This document shows, piece after piece, positions 1-11,296 of a stretch of 64,000 nt of DNA; position 1 is the first letter of the stretch, and each line of letters begins with the position of its first letter. The translations under genes were made by a program, and so were the position numbers. Origin of the DNA: Marsupella aquatica (lineage: Eukaryota; Marchantiophyta); contig OZ316896.1 in NCBI GenBank assembly GCA_973895155.1, positions 13,392,001 to 13,456,000 of the forward strand. The letters are read 5' to 3'. Below the pieces are notes generated by a model that did not search any database, was not told the DNA's origin, and saw nothing but the letters and a program-made list of their open reading frames with translations.

Positions 1-50
1 CAGAAGACATGCAATGTAGTCTTCTTTGTAATCTACCGTCTAACAACGAA

Positions 51-400
51 TCAATCATGCACAGCATCCCTCGGTTTGTCCTTGGTAGGTGAGAGTTCTG
101 TTAGTGCAAAGCCCTTCTGCCTCCATGGATACCTCCGAGGTGGGTCCTGTGCTCCAGCTCTGAACAACTTTCTCTTTTCCTTTTTTCGCTTTTCAGTATC
201 TACAGCTCCTGTTTTCTGGCTTGGCTTATTAGAATCGAGAGGACATCGATCATTCGTAGAACACAATTTCTACCTGTTTGCCATATCCAATTCCCTCCTT
301 TGCTTCGCAAAATTTCTCGGCTTCACCAACGACTCGTCTTCCGCCATACTTTTAGCTTCCCTGGAAACTCTTCCACTCTCACACGTTTCGTGTCATTTGG
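51..400 (-). pseudogene. possible decayed basic ORF, unknown
   Basis: On the minus strand one frame reads from an ATG near 340 to a stop just after 51, interrupted by a single TAG near 266. The reading is rich in lysine and arginine (KRKKEKRK) in the middle. It starts next to the minisatellite, which lies upstream in this orientation. I do not recognise the protein. It could be a fragment of a transposon ORF or a chance open frame; the only support is the length of the continuous frame with one stop and its composition. Confidence 0.2.
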
Positions 401-1130
401 GTCCATTCAAACAGACTTTGTGTCATTTTGTCTGGTGAGATGTTGAATCAGGTTTTAGTGTCATTTGGCTCCACTTTAACATGTTTCATGTCATTTGGCT
501 CCATTTACAGACACTTTGTGTCATTTGACTTGTAAGATGTTCAAATAGGCTTAGTGTCATTTGGCTTCACTCTCACACATTTAGTGTGGTTTAGCTTCAC
601 TCTGAGTAACACATTTAGTGTCATTTGACTCCATTGCATGCACTTTGTGTGATTTGGCTGCTAGGATGCTGAAATAGGCTTAGTGTCATTTGGGTTCACC
701 AACACATGTAGTGTCATTTGGCTCCATTTGCATGCACTTTGTGTCATTTGGCTGAGAAGATGTTGAAACAGGTTTAGTGTCATTTGGCTAGCTTGAACAC
801 TCTAATAAATGTTGTGTCATTTGGATCCATTTACATTCAGTTTGTGTCAATTGGCTGGTAAGATGTTGAAATAGGTTTAGTGTGATTTGGCTGGTATGAT
901 GTTGAAACATGTTTAGTGTTATTTGGCTCCATTCTCAGACACTTTGTGTGATTTGGCTGGTAAGATGTTGACACGTGTTTAGTCTCATTTGACTGGTACT
1001 CTGTTGAAACGCATTGAGTGTCACTTGGCTCCACTTGGACACCTTTTGTGTTATTTGGCTGGTAAGATATTGAATCAAGTTGAGTGTCATTTGGCTTCAT
1101 TCTTGGCTTCATTCTTACTGATCACACTTT
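390..1130. repeat. degenerate minisatellite (30/39-bp spacing)
   Basis: The motif GTGTCATTTGGCT recurs more than 15 times; early copies begin at 390, 420, 459, 489, 519 and 554, so spacings alternate around 30 and 35-39 bases. Copies alternate between a form followed by CCA and a form followed by GGTAAGATGTTGAA, giving a two-part higher-order unit. On the minus strand much of it reads as a 10- to 13-residue peptide repeat with an N-D-T-K core (open at 837-1112). Spacings that break the frame and stop codons elsewhere argue against one protein. Best read as a diverged minisatellite. Confidence 0.8.
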
Positions 1131-1339
1131 GTGTCGTTGGACGCGTAAGATGTTGAGACAATCATCTCACGAACCTTTGTGTTTCGGGCATGGTGAGATT
1201 TTAACATATGTTCTTGTCATTCCCTTGTCATTCGGCTCCCCTTGCACACCGTTCTAATCTCTGTTACATGGAAGAACAACAGGGGCTCGAAAGCTGGAAA
1301 AAGAAGAATATTGTATTGATCAGATAAACAAAAGAGTGA

Positions 1340-2530
1340 CGTTAATGATGGCAAAGCTCACCACATGGGCCTCCGCAAGGGTCATCAAGCTGATTCCAAA
1401 AAATCAGGATATGGTTGACCTCATCAACTAGAGACTGCTAACAATGCTCACAACTGAGAAATTGATTGCTAAATTGTTGGCAAATAGGGTGAAGAAGGTG
1501 GCTTCTAAGCTCGTTGATCCACAATAGACTGGATTTCTTGAAGGTAGAGATATCTTGGACAACTTGATGACTTTTAAGCTGGCCCAAGAGTACACACAGC
1601 TAACAAAACAACCTCTGCTCTTCCTCAAACTGGACTTCACCAAAGCATACTACATGGTTGCTCACTCTTTCTTGTGGGCTGTTTTGAGGGCAATGAATTT
1701 TGGGGAGAACATGAGTACTCTGATAAAAGGGATGGAACAGACCCAGTCCAAAGTTCACATTAACCATAGTTTCATGGAAAGCAATTGATTTGCAAAGAGG
1801 AGTGAGACAAGGTTGCCCCCTCCCTCACTCCTATGCACTCCTATGCACTCTTACTACTCAACCTCTGATGGAGTTGTTGAGAACCAAACTTGAGCTAGGG
1901 GAACTCCAAGGAATGAAGATCACAGATGACAACCGACTGTGCCAACAGCAATACAAGAAAGTTTCTGTAGCCCTGCAGGAGAATGTGCAAAAATCAAAGA
2001 TAATTCCGTTGCACTTGAAGGACGGGATTTACCCTAGTTGGCTTCAAACCACTGGTTGCAAGGTTTCTCAGGAGGGGGAGGTTACTGAATATTTGGGATC
2101 ATGCCCAATTGGATATAAAGTCAAGCCCTCACATGAGGCTTCCTTTCTCATTGAGAAGTTGAGGAAACAACTGTTTCATTGGACAAACAGGAGCCTGACT
2201 ATGATTGGCAGGTTTATTTTACTTAAACATGTCCTGCCAGCCATCCCTACCTACCACTTAATGACACTTGAGCTGTATCAACCCGACGACAATTTTTGTG
2301 GGGGCCCTCAAGAACTACTGGATGCAGAAAGCCCTTATTGCCTGGAAGGAGTATGTCAACGCCAAAGGAGACAGAGGTCTGGAAATTCAGCCATTTGAGG
2401 AGTAAGCCCAAGCACTGAAGATGCGGCACATTGCTAAACTCATGCAAGGCGCAAACAGAAAGTGAATTAAGATCACTTACAACATCATTACGAGGGGAAT
2501 AAATTCTGGACCTAGGAAGAGAGAAAGATA
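1340..2530 (+). mobile_element. LINE reverse-transcriptase remnant, 5' portion
   Basis: The translation carries the recognisable course of a plant L1-type LINE ORF2. There is an IPKNQD stretch near 1390, then LIAKLLANRVK near 1460-1490, and DPQ-stop-TGF near 1520. RT motif A reads FLKLDFTKAY near 1621-1650, with the usual second Asp of AYD replaced by Tyr. Motif B reads QRGVRQGCPL near 1792-1820. The YADD catalytic box expected after about 1900 is missing, apparently through a deletion, and the frame resumes with conserved thumb and connector residues (KLRKQLFHWTNRSLTMIGRF near 2154-2215). Several in-frame stops and frame changes make it a dead copy. It continues at 6947 after a repeat block. 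The endonuclease domain was not seen upstream. Confidence 0.85.
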
Positions 2531-4496
2531 TATGTCAAAGAGTCGACACCCATTCAAGGCCAAGTCAATACTTCACATTGACAAATCATATACACAGTCA
2601 AGGCAGCACAGGTCAGGACAAGGAGATAACAACACATGGATGTGCACATGCACCAAGTCATTTGTAGATAGTGAGATTAAAAAAATAATAAATCATGATC
2701 ATTGTGAGGAAGAAACAGGTCCACAAATTGTTGAGGTCAATAATTAAACTGTACATATATCCCAACATGCGTAAAAGATCAGGGTGGTAGTATGCGCATA
2801 AGAATAGTATGTTAGTCTATAGCTATGACTTCTTTGCTTTTTAAGATATGCAAGAGATAGTACTAGGGGAGGCAACGGCGGGAAGGAATGAGGTCATAAG
2901 TTTTGTTAGGGCAGCTGCCAGGGTGGTGGTTACGTTAGTAAAACCTAGCTAATTCATGGAAGAAGTGAGTTACATATTTTTTAACAAAGTATCTGTAGTA
3001 TAAGCTAAGGTATTAGTATAGGGCAAGTTTTGTATTTTACTGGTTGTATGTAGGATTTTTACCATTTATAATTATTTTTATTTTTATTTAATAGTGTAGG
3101 TCATATGCCACCATTTATCTAGTGAGAGAGTTCTATAAATATATCAATACGGAGATCACATCCTGATAAACTCAGGTCCCATTGTTACTCACCGCTATAG
3201 CTCATAGAATCATAAACATAATATAATATAACATCACAGATACTAATACTTATATGCATATTTACCTACGTAAATTAACTTACATATACACATACTCATA
3301 CCTTATCACCCAGGGCCTTAGGGGATCATGTATTGGATGACCCATAAGTTGTTGATGAACACGTTCCATTCATTTTCATTCACTGGTTTTCCTTAGAGCA
3401 TCGATGAGTCCATTTTTCTAGGCTATAATTGGGCAACCATATAATGTCCATAACAAATCATCAATCCAGAAATATATTCTTGATATACATACAACCATTC
3501 CTTTATAAACACATTAGTGGTGATCCCATAGCGCTAGTTGTACATCAAACTATTCGCTGGGTAAACTATTTATCCCGGATGGCTATACGATAGTATGCTC
3601 ATGTGCCTAGTCTCAGGGCACTGAGTATAGACCATAGTTTTTCCTCAGGGATTATTAGACCTAGATAATCCACATCCCTAGTGCCGTTGTTCAGCCCCCG
3701 CCACTAGGTTGAAAATGATTTATATTTAAATCTTTTCAGGTACCATGTTTCTGTAACTTGTCCGGACTGTCACGGGGAGACATGGCCCAAGGAAAAACGA
3801 GTCCCTGGTCCCTACCCAGTCTATGTGAATCAAATATATTTGGATACATTCATAGTTACAATATTAAAGAAATTAGATGGAATAGATTTTGCTATTGTTG
3901 TGCACCTTTAGACTATTGGTGGCCATTGTGATCTTCAGTCAGCGGACCCACGAGCTGGGTCTAGAGCAGTGTATAGTGATTCCTTGTCTGGCTTGGAGTA
4001 GTGTACAGTGATTCCTTTTGGCAAACCCCACACACTATCAATCAGAGCATTACTGTTGGTGCAGACTTCTCATAACACCATTGCTCTTACGGGAGTCGGC
4101 ATAGCATATAGCATCATAAAAGCTTCACACAACATCTTTCATGGAAATGAGCAGAGGATCGGTTATCTAAAAGCTTCCCACGGTGTTCTCACTGACATTC
4201 ATTCTGCATTAGCATTTTCCTGGTCATGTGTGGTGACTCGTTTAGAAACAGGGGTTTTGGTGGACATCGCAGTGGCGGACAACTTTGGTGCCACTTATTG
4301 GGGAATATTTTTAGGGCATGGGCCCCAGCCCATTGTGTATGGTAAAGTATTTCACTAGTATTTATACCCAGTATACTTATGATCATACGTATAATTATGA
4401 CCATTACATGGTGGCCAGTGTGACCGTGATAATATCCCAGTAGTAAGGTCAATGGGTAGTTTTGTATTCTATCCATGTACTTCATATTTTTCTTAC
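2531..4496 (+). repeat. GA-bounded repeat unit A
   Basis: This block interrupts the LINE. Its first 285 bases (2531-2815) closely match unit B at 4517-4803: both open with ATGTCAAAGAGTCGACACCC and continue collinearly. A second shared module at about 3690-3785 (CAGCCCCCG followed some 70 bases later by ACGGGGAGA) recurs in units B and C. A stretch near 3105-3125 (GCCACCATTTATC followed by GAGAGAG) matches the 3' end of unit B, so unit A may itself be two units joined. No coding capacity was recognised; an open frame at 4008-4358 (116 residues) resembles nothing I know. Confidence 0.6.
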
Positions 4497-4516
4497 GAGA
4501 GAGAGAGAGAGAGAGA
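4497..4516. repeat. (GA)n microsatellite
   Basis: Pure GA dinucleotide tract of about 20 bases, directly at the boundary between repeat units A and B. Confidence 0.95.
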
Positions 4517-5492
4517 TATGTCAAAGAGTCGACACCCATTCAAGGCCAAGTCAATACTTCACATTGACAAATCAAAAACACAGTCAGGGCAGCATAAGTC
4601 ATGACAGGGATGTAACAACACATGGATGTACACAAGTACCAAGTCCATTGAAAATAAAGAGATTCGAAACAATATTAAATCAAGATCATTGTGAGAAAAA
4701 AACAGGTTAATGAGTAATTGAGATTAGTAATTGAACTGTACATATATCACAGCCTGCTTAAAAGATCAAGGAGGTAGGATGCACACAAGACTAATATGTT
4801 ATTCTACAGTACTCCTAGTCATAGTTGGAGCACAGTAGATCATGTAATACATCCGGTAGAATGTGATGGATATAGTAAACTGTATAAAATCTAACGCAAA
4901 GTCAGAGGAATATATAACATAAGGTCAATTAGCAGGAATCAAAAAGAGTATCAGAAAGTAGTCAGTACAATATTATATATAAGGCAATGGTTATGATTGA
5001 ATATAAAAAAACCAGTGGCTATATATTGTAACAGGACAGATCTGTTAGACTAGGTACCATTATCAAATGGCATGGGATACAAATAAGCGATAAATCATAC
5101 CATAATAAGTTAAAATCAGGTCAGGTGTGAAATATTAGAGTGATAGCAATCTCTTATATGTGTGAGAAAATCCAGAGTCACATCTCAAGTGCCACTAGAT
5201 CAAGAGGACCCTTGATATTGAAGGGGGTTATTTTCTAAGCGGTGCCTCATATAAGCTGGTCAAGCAAACAGAGGTAGACCATCAACTGAAAGTAAAGAGC
5301 AGTGGACACAGACTGCAATACATCCCTGAGGTCGTCATTCAGCCCCCGTCCCCAGGGTGAATCAAATTTTCAAAAAATTATTCTTGTTATACGTTTCTGC
5401 TACCATTGAACCACGGCGGTAATGGGGAGCGTATATGTTGATACATGATATAGGTGTAGAGTAAGTCTGGTAGTCAAGTGCCACCATTTATC

Positions 5493-5494
<2 letters not shown>
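4517..5494 (+). repeat. GA-bounded repeat unit B
   Basis: Begins with the same sequence as unit A right after a (GA)n tract and ends with GCCACCATTTATCCA right before the next (GA)n tract. It contains the CAGCCCCCG / GGTAATGGGGAG module at about 5338-5430. The unit opens with TG and closes with CA, as an LTR would, but no primer-binding site or polypurine tract was identified next to it. It is about 980 bases, AT-rich, without a recognisable ORF. Confidence 0.6.

Positions 5495-5556
<62 letters not shown>
5495..5556. repeat. long (GA)n microsatellite
   Basis: About 60 bases of uninterrupted GA dinucleotide, the longest of the three GA tracts. It separates repeat units B and C. Confidence 0.95.
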
Positions 5557-5558
<2 letters not shown>

Positions 5559-6943
5559 ATAAAGACAGACACCCAATCAAGGCCATTGTCAAGATACCAC
5601 TGTGTTCATACAGCACACATGATCAAGTCATATAGTAGGGTCTAGGGGTAGTCTTTTCATATGTCATTCACCAAGTCAATCTTGCACGGAAATCTGCACA
5701 CTGTCAATGGCACATGGTGGAGCCAAAACAAGAGCAAGCATGATACAGTATTTTATTGGACAACTTAGGCCTGAAAAGGCATGACATTAGTGCAGGTTAT
5801 AACCAGGACAGGAAAAAATGACTATAGGGAACATAAAAAGCGAGGAGAGTAAACAACTCCTAGATTCTCATGCATATAAAGATTAGAGAAACCAATGGTA
5901 GGATTCGACCCAGGTGAGGATACACAATGAATTAAGCTTAGAAGAATATGATACTATTTATTGCTAAGGAATACAGGGTATGATAGGATTAGCTCAGCCG
6001 CTGCATCAACATCACACTCATCCACATTAGCATAGTTAGTCCTTAGTTAATAAAAAAAGTTATTTTACAGCAAGCATTCTGTTCATGATAAAACAGTATG
6101 TTAGACTAGCGATGTTTCATATTGGTATGTCATCCAAATAGAAGTGGACCATCAACCATAGCTGAAATATAGCAGACATAAGAGCTATATTGCTACCCAC
6201 ATGGTCGTCATTCAACCCCCGTCCATGGGGCAAGACTAGTCAACAAATGCGAGAACAAGTGTACTAGTTTATGCAACACATTTCTATTACCATTTGCCCA
6301 GGCGGTAACGGGGAGACTTGTCTCAGTTGGGGGCTAGCCTAAAAACATTTGGAGCAATATATAAGTGGTATAAAGAAAGTTTAGAAGAAAATTACCTACT
6401 GTGCTTGTTCCATGTGAGTCACGGGAATGTTGTTGAAGCAGCCAGAGTCTTGTTCAAAACAAGTGTGTTAAACAACAACCACCAGATGTACAGGACAACA
6501 TGCTAGGGAGCATGAGTGTGCATAAAGGACCAAGAACAGTAAACCTTGCATGTAGATGCTTTGCAGGGTCAGGACTAGAAACTACAAGATGGAAGAGAAT
6601 GTTTGTGGAAGGAAGATCCAGAGTAGAAGATTTTGTTTTATAATGTTGAGGTGATGTGAGATGCCTCATAAGAAGCTGCCGTAGCCAGAAGTACTGTTTT
6701 AGGTTATTGTTTATGAAAGTGTATGGGAATGCTAATGACTGTCAGATCTAGGTTAAAGAAAAAGGGTGGTGGATGGAAGTATTTTTATATTAGGGTATAC
6801 GTGGAGTCTGTGAATACTAACATAGACATTTGATGTATACATGGTCAATCATTATACATGGTACTTTCCAGTGTGAATATTTTAACATTTTACTGGAAGT
6901 TTTCAGATGTCTAGAAAATAGTTGTTGCGGATATATCTCCTAT

Positions 6944-6945
<2 letters not shown>
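5557..6945 (+). repeat. GA-bounded repeat unit C (diverged)
   Basis: Starts with a diverged form of the unit head (AGACAGACACCCAATCAAGG) immediately after (GA)n. It carries the third copy of the CAACCCCCGT / GGTAACGGGGAG module at about 6208-6315 and ends in CTATCC before (GA)n. It is longer (about 1.39 kb) and more diverged than unit B, so it is probably an older or composite insertion. No coding sequence was recognised. Confidence 0.5.

Positions 6946-6982
<37 letters not shown>
6946..6982. repeat. (GA)n microsatellite at LINE junction
   Basis: GA tract of about 36 bases. The LINE reading frame resumes directly after it, so this tract lies at the point where the repeat block entered the LINE. 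Confidence 0.95.
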
Positions 6983-6984
<2 letters not shown>

Positions 6985-8560
6985 CATGGACAGGCAACAA
7001 AGCACTGTCTACTCCTAAGTGCCATGACATCACACTCAAAGGATCAGCTACTCTGAAAGGATTAGTCAAAGGTTGATACCAAAAATGCAAGCAACTGAAG
7101 TTGAACTTTGGGGAAGGCAAGCTCCCATGCAAGCTGTCCATTGAGCAGACCATTCAACTGTACCTATGCAATAATAGTTTGTCCAATCCGGGAAATGCAA
7201 ACCTATGGAGATTCATGGCCAATCAAAGGGTCAAGAAACTCTTGGATCGAAGGACAGAGCAAGGTGGGTGGATTTTGAAGAGGTCATCAACCAAACCACC
7301 AGGGTTGGGAGTGCGGATTTCTCCCAGTTCTACAACAAATTGAAATAGACCACAGACCTCATAGAGTGCAGCCTGCACGAGTGTGAGGGCTGGCAATGGG
7401 GGGGGAGAAAGAGAGGCTGGAACTTCCCCAACAAGGTCTGGGTCAACTTCAACAAAAGTGTGTTGATTGATGTCACTAAGCTTAATAGAAGGTGGGGACA
7501 AATCAGCCAACAACAAGAGTGGCAACAAAACTGGCAGAAACTGTGCGGCAGATGGATTTTTCCTAAGGTGCACTTTTTCATTTGGCATCTATTGAAATAT
7601 AGTTTTTTCACAAATGGGAGGGCTAGCCATTGAGAAGAGGAATTCTCCAGGGGCAAATTACAATTTGAGCACACTGAACACTTTTTATTCAGCTGCAACA
7701 CTGTCATTTCTAGATGGCAAGAGATTCACAGACTTGTTCGATACTCTACGGCTCTGCAGTCACTCAAGGAAGACTTTATGAAGCACTAAATGATGCTATC
7801 CCCGTGAGCAAGAGGAAACCAGGTCCAATTTTCCTACTGATGGAACTATGCTCTAGCATTTGGAAAGAGCAAAATGCGGCTTCTTACTCTCAATTCCTGG
7901 GGAGACTTCTGGGATGGGTGGTCTTGCGCCAACTTGACACACATCTCAAAGCCATGATGAGAATGTGTCATTCTGTGGAGACAAGCAAACAAATTAATAG
8001 GAAACTTAAGTCATTGACCAACTCCGTGTTGTCCTCAAACCCTGGGAGACTACTGAAAGCCCTATTGCTACAAACACACTAGATGAAGATGACTGAAGCG
8101 ACCAACACCAAGAAAGGAAGAACTTATATGGCCAAGGACAGGTTGACGAAGATGAAGACTGAGTGCACTAGGATGACGCATTGTACTAACATGCCATGGA
8201 GTGGTGGCTACCAACATCAAACTAGACCTAGCTGGGGGTTTTGGGACATGGGCTGGGGCAATTGTACTAGTAGATCACACTTTTAAGATAGTCCCAACAG
8301 GCAGCAAAACATGAGGTGGAATAGGATTCAGGATAATGTGAAACAGAATACGAGGCAGAATAGAAGGAAGATGAATTTAGATGTTTTCGGGGCCATTCTT
8401 CAATGATTGTTCTGGATTGTGCGGCATGATTAGTGTTTTGGTCCCGTGTGCCCTTTGGCCCCCTGGTCTAGTGCCCTCTGTGACCTTTGCTTGGGTGATT
8501 TTTGCCCCCTTGTGTGTTATTGAGGCTTTGCAGCCCCCTTTTTCAAAACAAATAAAATAG
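6983..8560 (+). mobile_element. LINE remnant, 3' portion and tail
   Basis: Downstream of the GA tract the translation continues the LINE ORF2 C-terminal part, in several frames. Recognisable pieces are an LKGSATLKGLVKG stretch near 7036-7070, TIQLYLC near 7152-7175, LWRFM near 7206 and a zinc-knuckle-like region near 7600-7720. A long conserved C-terminal stretch follows at 7714-8082 (ICSSIWKE-type and GWVVLRQLDTHLKAMMR). The last 300 bases look like this LINE family's 3' tail, with T-rich and CCCCCTT stretches ending near AAATAAAATAGC at 8545-8556. Many stops and frameshifts show it is inactive. Together with 1340-2530 it forms one element split by insertion. Confidence 0.8.
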
Positions 8561-9280
8561 CAAATGGGACATCTTTCACACATGGATATAGAAAGCCAAC
8601 CCTGGTAATGTCTGGGTAGAACTGAGAGTACTAGTCTTGGGAAAGACTCTCAGTATGGGTTGAATCTAGAGCTAACCCTCTCAAACCTTTCCTTTGTACT
8701 TTCTTGAATCTTGTGAACCATACAATCCCATGGACCAGAACATCCTTTGCACTGTCACACGCTCACATTCTCCATGCATTTAAAGCTTTGACCTTAAAAC
8801 TTTGACCTTTGTGATATGTAATGGAATTGACTGTCTTTGAGTTAGTTTGAGAGGCTAGAAAAGATTCTTCCAGCAAGTTTAATGCACCAACTTTCATTAA
8901 GAATGGAGACTGAGATAAGCTTTTCCAATCTTGACTGTGCATTGGGTTGCGGTGTAGTATCACCAAGCACCATTGGTGATTCTCATCACGTGGTATACTG
9001 AAGATAGTTCCTTCTATGACTTCAATTTGAATTTGAAAACTGTCTGCCTAAAACTCCTCCTCCCTGTCACTGTCTCAAACACCCGTTTTGACACAAAAAC
9101 CTCACTCAAGCTTGGTGACTTCATTCTTGTTTTTGCTCGTGCTCTAGCTGTTCCATCACCTTAGTTTTGGCTATGGCAACCTTAGTTGGAGGAAGAGTTA
9201 AAGGATGTTTGTGCCAAAGGAGGCAGATCATTTGTGCAAGGGAGGTATAATTATAGGCATTGTTTAGCAGAATGATGTCT
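8561..9280. other. intergenic, nothing recognised
   Basis: AT-rich DNA downstream of the LINE tail. Only short open frames occur, with no recognisable domain, tRNA or repeat structure. Confidence 0.5.
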
Positions 9281-9284
9281 ATCT

Positions 9285-9365
9285 CTTTCTCTCTCAAATC
9301 TTATCATCTCATATGCATTGATTGATAGATTGTGCATGTGAGATGATAATATTTGAGAGAGAAAG
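9285..9365. repeat. near-perfect 33-bp inverted repeat (hairpin)
   Basis: Left arm 9285-9317 and right arm 9333-9365 pair over 33 bases with two mismatches, around a 15-base loop. The arms combine a CTTTCTCTCTC/GAGAGAGAAAG end with a TTATCATCTCA core. A second GAGAGAAAGAG at 9370-9380 could pair alternatively with the left arm base. A MITE core or a small-RNA hairpin precursor are both possible; I see no flanking target duplication. Confidence 0.75.
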
Positions 9366-9366
9366 C

Positions 9367-10160
9367 GGGAGAGAAAGAGCTAGATAAGAGCTGAAAACTT
9401 AGTGTCATTTTTAGGGTTTGGGCGGATCGGGTTTTAGGATGTCATCTCTCCGGGCATCTCTCTTCATTTGATGAGGTTTAGGGGTATCATCCCTAAGCCT
9501 TTTACCTTGCATTCATAGTATCAATGATCCTTGTAATGGCACCTAGCAGGATTCCTAGATTAAAGTTTTTGCAAAGTTACTTTTAAATATTGGACCTGGT
9601 ATTAGACTTGGAAAACTGTGAAGAAAGGATCCTCTTCTGTCAATTTTGATATTAATGTTTGCCATACAAGATGTGGTACCCACATCCTATTACATTAACA
9701 TGGTTTATCATATATGCAAAGCAGTTGGACCTAAGGTTGCAGCCGCTTTATTGTGAAGCCCGTCCCCCCCGCTCCCAATAAAAAATTAAAAAACATGTCT
9801 GATCACATGTGCTATATCACTATAGCACCCTTTGTTTCCCTGGATCCCCAGGTAGTTGTCCCTGCAGACAAGAGAAAGGAAGGAATGATTGATCTTGGTC
9901 TAGAGCCGGGTCTAGAGCCCTCACTGTGCGCCACAATAGCTCATGAACATTCAAAATTTGACCAGTAATAATAATTATTCTGGATGATTATTCTTCATAC
10001 TTAGTTACATATTTTAGTAGCACAGTTTTTGCTTTATTTGATTGTTTACCAAATGAATGAGATTTTCTTGCTGAGTGCAATCCATTATTTGGGGTATTAT
10101 TAAAAATCTTTTAGAAATACCAACCTAGAAAATTTGAGCTATTAAAGTGTGTCTTAGATC
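9367..10160. other. intergenic, nothing recognised
   Basis: AT-rich sequence with short open frames only. No coding, RNA or repeat feature could be supported. Confidence 0.5.
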
Positions 10161-10167
10161 GGAGAGA

Positions 10168-10225
10168 GGGCGCGGTAGCGTGGTTGGATGGGAGTGTGGA
10201 TTAGGATTAAGTAATTAATCCTGCC
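10168..10225 (+). other. possible degenerate tRNA/SINE head
   Basis: TAGCGTGGTTGG at about 10173-10184 matches the Pol III A-box pattern TRGCNNAGYNGG at 11 of 12 positions. About 20 bases later comes a small inverted repeat, GGATTAAGTAATTAATCC, but no convincing B-box. It lies at the head of the 180-bp tandem array that follows. Confidence 0.25.
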
Positions 10226-10289
10226 TTGCCACTAGAGGAGGCAGCTTTGGAACCCAAATGTCCGTAGACATTGACAAATGGCTTCTTAA

Positions 10290-10960
10290 TGGGCCAGGTT
10301 GGTGGGTGGTTCATAGAGTTATGGATAAAACTGAGTTAGAGATAGTGAGCTAGCTCTCTTCCACTTGAGGACTGGAGTTTGGAACATCCCTGAGATGTAC
10401 TAGAAGAAGAGACTGACAAATCACTATAGGGTATAATTATAGTAGCTCCTATAATTATGGATGAATTACAGAGAGGTGATGGCCTTGCTACCCCACTTGA
10501 GGAGGGGTGTTTGGAACTGAAACAGACCAGCTACCCCACTTAAGGAGGGGTGTTTGCATTAAACATTCCTAAGTAACAAAAGACACTGACAAGTCTCTAT
10601 AGGGTAGGGCGCGCTGGGCAGCTCGTGCAATTGTGGATAAATTAAAGGGAGGTAAGCAATAGCCTTGCCAACCCACTTGAGGTGGGGTGTTTGGAACCAG
10701 AACAGACTAGCGACCCCACTTAAGGAGGGGTGTTTGGGTCTAAACATCCCAAAGTAAGTAATAAAAGACACTGACAAGTCACTATAGGGTAGCTCCTACA
10801 ATTGTGGATAAATTATATTGAAGAGAGGTAATAGCTAGCCTTGCCACCCCACTTGAGGAGGGCCGTTTGAAACCACAACAGACTAGCTAGCTACCCCACT
10901 TAAGGAGGGGTGTTTGGGTAAAAAAATCCCTAAATACCACAAGACACTGATAGGTGACTA
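10290..10960 (+). repeat. 180-bp tandem repeat, about 4 copies
   Basis: The marker CTATAGGGTA starts near 10427, 10599 and 10778, giving periods of about 172 and 179 bases; a weaker copy precedes at 10290-10422. Each unit contains two near-palindromes of the type CCCCACTTRAGGAGGGG, about 30 to 45 bases apart, each followed by TGTTTGG, so the unit has an internal duplication. No coding potential. Confidence 0.85.
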
Positions 10961-11144
10961 AGCTAGAAACATAGGTGGAGAAGTTGTGACACCAGGCAAC
11001 AATGCCTGGACTTGAATAGCAACAAGGAGAGATTCTAAGTATTTAAGGAGCAGATTCTCAATCTAAACCAAGTTAGGAATTCCTCCTCTCCTACCTTAAG
11101 CTGTGCTTGTTCTTTCAATTGGCATTTTCTACTCTACTCTCTAT

Positions 11145-11275
11145 GTCTCTGGATTTAGAGGGAAATTAAGTGTGCTGGAGAGAATAGTTGGCACATCACA
11201 AGGCACAACTCTTGTCTCTTTATTTGGAGGGAAATTAAGTGGGTTGGAGAGACTGGTGAGCACATCACACACTGT
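11145..11275 (+). repeat. 69-bp tandem duplication upstream of Yippee gene
   Basis: The stretch opening TCTCTGGATTTAGAGGG (from 11145) is repeated from 11214 with several substitutions; both contain GGGAAATTAAGTG and GCACATCAC. It lies just before the Yippee ATG at 11297 and is probably in its 5' untranslated region or proximal promoter. A TATTTAAG at about 11039-11046 could serve as a TATA element. Confidence 0.8.
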
Positions 11276-11296
11276 GTCTGATCAAGAAAGAGAAGG

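Noticed and set aside
4008-4358. 116-codon frame in repeat unit A
   Set aside because: No domain, not conserved in unit B, and a similar-sized frame exists on the opposite strand.
4517-5494. Repeat unit B as an LTR (TG...CA ends)
   Set aside because: No primer-binding site, polypurine tract or internal genes lie next to any copy; flanking (GA)n fits poorly with short LTR target duplications.
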